36,700 bases of DNA, taken from IMG/VR virus record IMGVR_UViG_3300020477_000071, positions 1-36,700 of that record; one strand, given 5' to 3'. A program made the translations under genes and the position numbers. The stretch's first letter is position 1, and every line of letters starts with the position of its first letter. Positions 32,088 through 36,700 of this stretch are shown here, in pieces. The DNA comes from a virus. Below the pieces are notes generated by a model. The model did no database searches. It was given only the letters and a program-made list of their open reading frames with translations, and was not told the origin of the DNA.

Positions 32088-33422
32088 ATGGCTAATCCAA
32101 GCTTAACCGAATATCTAGCTCAATCCCAAAGAGGATTGTATCAGTCAGTATTTGGTCCTGAGTACATGCAAAAGCAGACCTACCATACCGTAGACACTGC
32201 TACTGGCATATTTAATACTACTTACGGCCGAAAAGTCTGGCAATCATTGAATAACCAAACTCGTTTCTTCAATGCTATCCCAAGAGTTGTTTGGGGTAAC
32301 ACAGCTGGTTGGAGGGTACGAACTGACAGAGGTTCAGGACGTAGCCGACCTGTCACTGAGACTGGTAGCCTCCCAACTGTAGACATTTCCAATATAGAAA
32401 CCGTTTCTTCACTACCAAGAATCGTAGGTACAACCTTCGGTGCTTCCGTGAAGTCCGTTTTCTCCGCACAATTAGAAGGCGGTGTTGGTGATGTTTTGGC
32501 ATTGGAAAACGAAAATGCACAAATGGACCACGTTAAAGAAATTAACGAAGAATTATTGGCAGGTTCTGCGTATCTAACATCCGCAGGAGCTACCACCACC
32601 TTTACTGTGCCAGCATCTATTGCAAAGCACTTTAAAGTTGGAGACGCTGTAGCACAATACGATGCTTCAGCAACTGGGCACGACAGACAAACTGGTTCTG
32701 TTGTTTCCGCAGTTAACACCTCTACTGGTGTTGTCACAGTAGCCACCGGAACTACTTTTGCCGATGGTGATATAGCCTATATTTACAGCAGAGGTGGAAT
32801 GACTTCCATCGACGACATTGTTATGCAAGACGGAGCTGCTGTAGGTGGCGTAACTTCCAGAGTAAGAGCTTATGACTTAACTATTAATGACAGAGCTTCT
32901 GGAAACTGGAATGCCGGCGCATCTGTTTCTTATAACAGCGGTAGCGGTAGAGACTTAACTCTCGCTATGCTGGATACTGCTATTCAGAAAATTAGAGAAA
33001 ACGGTGGCGAGCCAAAGCTAATCCTACTAGGACATGACCAATATTTTAATCTTGAAAGACTGTTAAGCTCTAACCAGCGATACATGGGTCAAGAAGAGTA
33101 TCAGGTCGGCGTAGGCTCAGAAAGAACTTTCCCAGGCACTCGAACTGGATTAGTTCTGGCAACGTATATGGGAATTCCAATACTCCCAGATGCAGACGTG
33201 CCAAAATCAGTCGCAACTAACGACGCAGTTCTAGGATCAAATGTTTATGTCTTAGACACAGACTACCTAGAAATTGCTGTTGCACAACCTACTCAGTATG
33301 TTGAAAACCGAGACTACTTCGCAGCTAATGCGTTAGTAGTAAGAGGTCTACTCTATACTATGGGTGAATTGCGATGCAAGAACATGTTTGTTCAATCCAA
33401 GATTGCGGACCTCAATAGCTAA
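32088..33422 (+). CDS. Major capsid protein (HK97 fold) with an inserted beta module
   Basis: 444 residues; ATG after TAGGAGGAAATGAGT. HK97-fold pattern: N-terminal arm, RFFNAIPRVVWGNTAGWRVRTDR, then the spine-helix region (ALENENAQMDHVKEINEELLAG), and a P-domain with LAMLDTAIQKIRENGGEPKLILLGHDQYFNLERLL, MGIPILPDADVP and a beta strand set near the end (VVRGLLYTMGELRCKN). Residues about 161-236 (TTTFTVPASIAKHFKVGDAVAQYD ... TGVVTVATG) form an insertion resembling the beta module in the tube and hub proteins. Codon choice is richer in C-ending codons (TTC, AAC, ACC) than in the replication genes, as expected for the most highly expressed protein. A strong hairpin follows. Confidence 0.88.
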   Translation: MANPSLTEYLAQSQRGLYQSVFGPEYMQKQTYHTVDTATGIFNTTYGRKVWQSLNNQTRFFNAIPRVVWGNTAGWRVRTDRGSGRSRPVTETGSLPTVDISNIETVSSLPRIVGTTFGASVKSVFSAQLEGGVGDVLALENENAQMDHVKEINEELLAGSAYLTSAGATTTFTVPASIAKHFKVGDAVAQYDASATGHDRQTGSVVSAVNTSTGVVTVATGTTFADGDIAYIYSRGGMTSIDDIVMQDGAAVGGVTSRVRAYDLTINDRASGNWNAGASVSYNSGSGRDLTLAMLDTAIQKIRENGGEPKLILLGHDQYFNLERLLSSNQRYMGQEEYQVGVGSERTFPGTRTGLVLATYMGIPILPDADVPKSVATNDAVLGSNVYVLDTDYLEIAVAQPTQYVENRDYFAANALVVRGLLYTMGELRCKNMFVQSKIADLNS

Positions 33423-33439
33423 TCTATAAGGTCTACAGC

Positions 33440-33465
33440 GTAGGGGGCTCTAGCGGGCCCCCTAC
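33440..33465 (+). terminator. Strong GC-rich hairpin after the major capsid gene
   Basis: GTAGGGGGC (33440-33448) pairs perfectly with GCCCCCTAC (33457-33465) around an 8-base loop, 18 bases after the capsid stop. No T-run follows (ATTAGTATATAC). It may be a partial terminator or an RNA-end protector that raises capsid mRNA above downstream genes. It is the strongest local hairpin I found. Confidence 0.65.
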
Positions 33466-33468
33466 ATT

Positions 33469-33477
33469 AGTATATAC
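33469..33477 (+). promoter_or_regulatory. Possible weak promoter of the AGTATAATA type
   Basis: AGTATATAC follows the hairpin after the capsid gene and shares AGTATA with the promoter set. It is two bases off the nine-base element and no -35 box is clear. It could start transcription of the 33514-36436 genes; this is tentative. Confidence 0.25.
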
Positions 33478-33513
33478 ACCAAAATATTAAAATTGAATTC
33501 TAGGTGAATAAAA

Positions 33514-33777
33514 ATGGCTGATACAACTGACCAAATCTCCATTGACCTAGCAGTGTACATGGAAAGATTAGATACGTATATAGCCACCCAGTCACAGTTA
33601 AATGAAACCTTATGCAGTCGACTGGAAAGTTTAGATTCGGAACTAGAAGATTTAAGGGATTGGAGAAGTAGGTTTTATGGAGCAAAATCATTAATGTTTT
33701 TAATGGGGATACTACTAGCTCACGGAGCAGCTGTGATTGCTAGTATGGTTACTGTGTCCTCAATTATGAACGATTAG
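33514..33777 (+). CDS. Small coiled-coil plus membrane-segment protein (possible holin/XhlA-like)
   Basis: 87 residues; ATG after TAGGTGAATAAAA. Residues about 10-52 form a heptad-like acidic helix (ERLDTYIATQSQLNETLCSRLESLDSELEDLRDW), then Arg residues and one hydrophobic segment at about 59-83 (LMFLMGILLAHGAAVIASMVTV). Small proteins with this order include XhlA-type lysis factors and some phage membrane proteins. It is the only lysis candidate I see. It sits between the capsid and head-decoration genes, an odd place for a holin, so a virion or assembly role is also possible. Confidence 0.5.
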   Translation: MADTTDQISIDLAVYMERLDTYIATQSQLNETLCSRLESLDSELEDLRDWRSRFYGAKSLMFLMGILLAHGAAVIASMVTVSSIMND

Positions 33778-33788
33778 GAGAAATACGT

Positions 33789-34709
33789 ATGGCAAATGAA
33801 AGACATACAGACCAACGAGAATGGGATATAGATTATTCTACCCGTCAATCGGTACACGCTGTTACTAAATATAGTCCTTTTAGAGAGGCTCTTAGTACAA
33901 CAGCTTCAACTTTATTTACACCCGGACAAGGCGAAATTGCTACAAACTGGGTACAAAATCCCCGAATTGAAGCTACTGATATAAGTATATTTACTGCTTC
34001 GGGATCAGCTATTTCTCGCAGTACAGCACAACAATCAGTAGGAGCTGCTTCTTTGTTAGTAAACCCTGCAAACTCAGCTAACCATGAGGGCTTTTACTGG
34101 GAATCTCCAAAAATTCCTTTTAGTGTAAACCCACAACATATTTCTGTCCAAGTTGAGCATCGTGGAGCATCCGCATCAGGTGCTGTTAAGATAGAAGTAA
34201 AAGATACATCAAATACTGTACAACACGCTGTATCTGATAGCTCTGATTTAGCAACAAGTTGGACACGCATAACTACCACTTATACGATTCCAGGATCTAC
34301 TGCCTCAGCCGCATATAGATTATATGTAACTACTGCTGGGCAACATAACATTAACTATTATGTTGATAAGATTATGTTTGAAGTACGAGAGGATACTGCT
34401 ACAGCTTCGACTTATGTAGACGGTTCTAGCGGAGTTAATTACGAATGGACTGGAACCGCTAACGATTCTAGCTCAATTAAAAAACGAGGCATGACCACTA
34501 TTAAAGGTATGAAGGTTACTAACGAATCAAGTACGGGTGGTGAAATTGTTTATTTAGCTATAGGTACTACTGCTACTTCTAGCACTGGAATACCTATTGG
34601 AGCGGGCGAAGCATTTGAAACAACTATCCCATTAGGATTTACAGATTATATTTCTGTAATATCTGCATCAGGCACACCTACAATCAGAGGCGTAATCTGG
34701 GGGGTCTAA
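33789..34709 (+). CDS. Head decoration / fibre protein with carbohydrate-binding-like domain
   Basis: 306 residues; ATG after TTAGGAGAAATACGT. Residues about 55-205 look like a CBM-type jelly roll: NWVQNPRIEATD, SRSTAQQSVGAASLLVNP, WESPKIPFSVNPQHISVQVEHRG, KIEVKD and YYVDKIMFEV are the ordered strands of such domains. Residues about 240-306 form a second beta domain (MKVTNESSTGGEIVYLAIG, then GAGEAFETTIPLGFTDYISVISASG) of a type seen in head-associated proteins. The likely role is decorating the capsid and perhaps sticking to polysaccharide. It overlaps the protease gene by one base. Sugar binding is inferred, not shown. Confidence 0.6.
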   Translation: MANERHTDQREWDIDYSTRQSVHAVTKYSPFREALSTTASTLFTPGQGEIATNWVQNPRIEATDISIFTASGSAISRSTAQQSVGAASLLVNPANSANHEGFYWESPKIPFSVNPQHISVQVEHRGASASGAVKIEVKDTSNTVQHAVSDSSDLATSWTRITTTYTIPGSTASAAYRLYVTTAGQHNINYYVDKIMFEVREDTATASTYVDGSSGVNYEWTGTANDSSSIKKRGMTTIKGMKVTNESSTGGEIVYLAIGTTATSSTGIPIGAGEAFETTIPLGFTDYISVISASGTPTIRGVIWGV

Positions 34710-36229
34710 TGACTACAATTGAATCAACAAACCAGTATATGTATCAAACTATATCAGATGATGCAAGCATTACTGTTATTGAAAAACAGTTTGGACGCAC
34801 AACTGCTCAGGACATTACTGAAGCGTTAGACGAATACAAACGTTTATTTAAGGCTGGAATTGCGTCAGATGCTGAAATATTAACTTTATCGAGAGCTTAT
34901 CCAAAAGATCCTATTTATCAAAAAGCAGCTAAGGATATAGATTCTGAACCTGTTGTTGTAGGCGGTCCAGCTAGTGTAGAGCTTATTGACCGTGAAGGCC
35001 ATTTAATTACTACTGATGCATTAACTAAAGCGTTTGATAAATATATGTCGAACTTTAGAACTAGAAACACCATGGTACTCCATTCTGACGTACAAGTAGG
35101 ATGGGCTTTACCAGCATATATAAGTAAAACGGGGCAAGTGTTTAAATCAGGTGTTGATGAAAAAGGTTTATTCTTTGTAACTGAAATTCGCAAAGACACT
35201 AAAATTGCTAATAGAGTTTTAGAGCAAATTAATGAAGGGAAATTAAAGTCATATTCAATTGCCGGTTCAGCTACTAAAACTCAAAACTTACAAAAAGGTT
35301 TAATGCCATACATGCAAGTAGACGAAATGGAATTAGCTGAAATTACTGTTTGCGAAAAAGGCGTTAACCAAGCCGCAGGGTTTGATATTCTTAAAGGTCA
35401 TGATGCAGCTACTACAACATGTACTGATGGAAGTTGTCTTATACACTTAGAAAAAGAAGATATAGAACCGCATAATCCCATTGATTTAATTTATAAAGAA
35501 AATGGTGATATTAATTTCTTTGAATCGTTTCAAAACTGGGTTGAAAAAGAAGATATTGTAACTTCGGGAAAAACCTTTCCTACTTTACACAACTTCGCTG
35601 GACGCGATGCAGAACATCATCAACTGTTAAGAGAGCAAGGTTTTCCATCTGAACAGCCTCAAGCTGCTATGCGTTATACGCCAGTGGTAGAAACCGCAGC
35701 TGATGCCGAAGGCATTCCACTAAAAAATAAACCGCCGTGGTATGTAAATGAAGCTGGGGAACATTTAGGGGAATATTTAGACGATTCTGCTCCTACGTTT
35801 AAGAAAGCAGAACCTAAAGAGGATAAAGGAACCGAGGATCAGACTGAAGAGGACTCAAACGATGCTTTCGAGCTTTTAGAGGAGTCCCCGACGGATTTAG
35901 TAAAAGATTCGGATAAACCTGAAGATAATTTAATAGGTTGGACCGAAGAGTTTAAAACTGAACAGCTAGAACTAGATACTGACATAGTAAGTGCTGACTC
36001 TGATGTACCTAGTACACCATCAATGGGTTGGTTTGATATGCTTAAAAGTTTACCCAATGATATGGATTCCGTTGTTGATTGGGTACATAATTTAATTGAT
36101 GAAATTAAAGTTGAGGCTGTTACGGAGTATGCGATGGACAAAGCTTATCCTGATTGGAAACAAGACAAGGAGGCTTTTTCCGAACATTTAACTGAAATGA
36201 GAACTAAAATTAAGGAGGGTTACAAGTAA
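34709..36229 (+). CDS. Prohead protease (HK97 family, S78-like) with long C-terminal extension
   Basis: 506 residues; ATG overlaps the preceding stop by one base, with GGGGGGTC upstream. The catalytic domain spans about 88-230: DREGHLITTDALTKAF, TMVLHSDVQVGWA (His125), LKSYSIAGSA (Ser183 as likely nucleophile), and MELAEITVCEKGVNQAAGFDIL. This matches the U35/S78 proheads proteases (His, Ser and the ExxxCxxG-x-N-x-AGF strand). It should trim the scaffold during head maturation. The extra 270 residues include acidic, low-complexity parts (DKGTEDQTEEDSND) and a helical end (DSVVDWVHNLIDEIKVEAVTEYAMD), perhaps cargo or scaffold-binding. Unusual: it lies after, not before, the capsid gene. Confidence 0.78.
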   Translation: MTTIESTNQYMYQTISDDASITVIEKQFGRTTAQDITEALDEYKRLFKAGIASDAEILTLSRAYPKDPIYQKAAKDIDSEPVVVGGPASVELIDREGHLITTDALTKAFDKYMSNFRTRNTMVLHSDVQVGWALPAYISKTGQVFKSGVDEKGLFFVTEIRKDTKIANRVLEQINEGKLKSYSIAGSATKTQNLQKGLMPYMQVDEMELAEITVCEKGVNQAAGFDILKGHDAATTTCTDGSCLIHLEKEDIEPHNPIDLIYKENGDINFFESFQNWVEKEDIVTSGKTFPTLHNFAGRDAEHHQLLREQGFPSEQPQAAMRYTPVVETAADAEGIPLKNKPPWYVNEAGEHLGEYLDDSAPTFKKAEPKEDKGTEDQTEEDSNDAFELLEESPTDLVKDSDKPEDNLIGWTEEFKTEQLELDTDIVSADSDVPSTPSMGWFDMLKSLPNDMDSVVDWVHNLIDEIKVEAVTEYAMDKAYPDWKQDKEAFSEHLTEMRTKIKEGYK

Positions 36230-36235
36230 CCAAAA

Positions 36236-36436
36236 ATGACAAACATTCTTACTCAGGCACTAAATTTTTTCCATTTGCCAAGCGGGCATAACTATCACGA
36301 CCACGCAGACCAAGAGTATGAACTGTATAAACATATAGAACATATTGATGAGCCAGTAGAGCCAACACATTGCAAGTATTGCGCTTTAGATAATAGGACT
36401 CAACAAGAAAAATACCGAGACAGTCATTTGATATAA
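36236..36436 (+). CDS. Small His/Cys-containing protein of unknown function
   Basis: 66 residues, ATG six bases after the protease stop. AAGGAGGG lies some 17 bases upstream, so the ribosome site is not ideal; coupling may help. The chain is rich in His (HNYHDHADQEYELYKHIEHI) and has a CKYC pair near residue 46, which together could bind metal. No family is recognised. It is followed by promoter P4 and the long inverted repeat. Confidence 0.5.
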   Translation: MTNILTQALNFFHLPSGHNYHDHADQEYELYKHIEHIDEPVEPTHCKYCALDNRTQQEKYRDSHLI

Positions 36437-36453
36437 AATCTGGTTACTTTAAC

Positions 36454-36462
36454 AGTATAATA
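36454..36462 (+). promoter_or_regulatory. Promoter P4 (AGTATAATA) ahead of the long inverted repeat
   Basis: Exact AGTATAATA with TATAAT at 36456-36461. The expected start near 36468 is just before the inverted repeat at 36471, so the RNA would begin with that hairpin. No -35 box is clear. It would drive the cysteine-rich gene and, if the molecule is circular, the neck genes at the left end. Confidence 0.6.
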
Positions 36463-36470
36463 ATATAAGC

Positions 36471-36546
36471 GATCTAATTAGTAGTATGTGGTTAATCTAG
36501 TCATATGTAAACGTGCGTAGGTTAACCATATACTACTAATTAGATC
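36471..36546 (+). repeat. Long inverted repeat (25-bp arms) in the gap before the cysteine-rich gene
   Basis: Arms 36471-36495 and 36522-36546 are complementary over 25 bases with one mismatch, which would be a G-U pair in RNA. The 26-base loop contains CATATG. The arms start GATCTAATTAGTAG. It is by far the longest palindrome noticed in the window. It could be a 5' mRNA stem-loop, a small RNA, a protein binding site or a replication/packaging signal. It does not fold like a tRNA. Confidence 0.85.
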
Positions 36547-36574
36547 ATTCTTAACACAATTAGAGGGGGGACTT

Positions 36575-36700
36575 ATGGACAATGCCTTAGACCACGAGTG
36601 TATCTGTAATTGTGAGGAAGCAGATTCCGAACAATGTATATGTAAAGCCGAAGATGGGTGCAGTTGTCAGGGATGTGGATGTGAAGCGAATGTACCGATA
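36575..36700 (+). CDS. Cysteine-rich, metallothionein-like N-terminus (runs off the window)
   Basis: ATG at 36575 follows GAGGGGGGACTT. The 42 visible residues contain nine cysteines in paired CxC motifs (ECICNC, QCIC, GCSC, GCGC) mixed with acidic residues, the style of metal-binding, metallothionein-like peptides. The reading frame is open to the window edge and is the same as that of the partial ORF at 1-132. Joined, they would give 85 residues with a cysteine-rich first half and an acidic second half. A structural role is suggested by the head-neck neighbourhood, but metal binding or storage is only inferred from the motif pattern. Confidence 0.65.
   Translation, partial: MDNALDHECICNCEEADSEQCICKAEDGCSCQGCGCEANVPI

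Noticed and set aside
36471-36546. Long hairpin as a tRNA gene
   Set aside because: No cloverleaf, no TTCRA-type T loop and no CCA end; it is a single long stem with a 26-base loop.

Overview
The window is almost wall-to-wall coding DNA from an AT-rich tailed (siphovirus-type, HK97-fold) bacteriophage. Every credible gene is on the + strand, and most neighbours are spaced by a few bases or overlap. A bacterial host is indicated by strong AGGAGG-type ribosome binding sites, TATAAT-like promoters, a phage sigma-factor-like protein, DnaB/DnaG-type replication proteins and a PolA-type polymerase. The class II (B12-dependent) ribonucleotide reductase fits a cobalamin-using host. I cannot name the host.

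Layout. 1-11342: neck and tail genes. These are a head-tail adaptor with an extra beta domain, a tail terminator, a tail tube protein, a gpG/gpGT tail-assembly chaperone pair joined by a textbook -1 frameshift, a short tape measure, a distal tail protein, and a 1735-residue hub/fibre ending in an S74 self-cleaving chaperone. 11343-12506: regulators, namely an HTH/zinc protein and a sigma-like factor. 12508-20742: replication and recombination. This block has a DnaB-like helicase, a CHC2/TOPRIM primase, a candidate SSB, DNA polymerase I, a RecA-like recombinase, a DUF559-type nuclease, a Cas4-like nuclease with four candidate cluster cysteines, and a RuvC-like resolvase. 21269-25396: both terminase subunits, then class II ribonucleotide reductase. 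26167-36229: head genes, namely a portal with a putative zinc knuckle, a metallophosphoesterase, an HK97-gp10-like neck protein, an acidic scaffold, the major capsid protein, a coiled-coil/membrane protein, a carbohydrate-binding-like head decoration protein, and the prohead protease placed unusually after the capsid gene. 36236-36700: a small gene, a promoter, a long inverted repeat and the start of a cysteine-rich protein.

The right end and left end meet in the same reading frame. If joined they would give one 85-residue protein, and the head genes would then run straight into the adaptor gene. The window may therefore be an entire circularly permuted 36.7-kb genome cut inside one gene. This is an inference, not a demonstrated fact.

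Most interesting regulation: four or five gaps carry the same AGTATAATA element without a convincing -35 box, and the phage encodes a sigma-like protein that could read it. One copy (30209-30217) sits in the loop of a hairpin whose right arm is the ribosome binding site of the neck gene. This architecture resembles T4 late genes such as e and soc. Inverted repeats lie at or next to the other copies. A second theme is a recurring beta module of about 60 residues found in the capsid protein, tail tube protein and hub/fibre. I recognised no endolysin, integrase, tRNA or CRISPR array.
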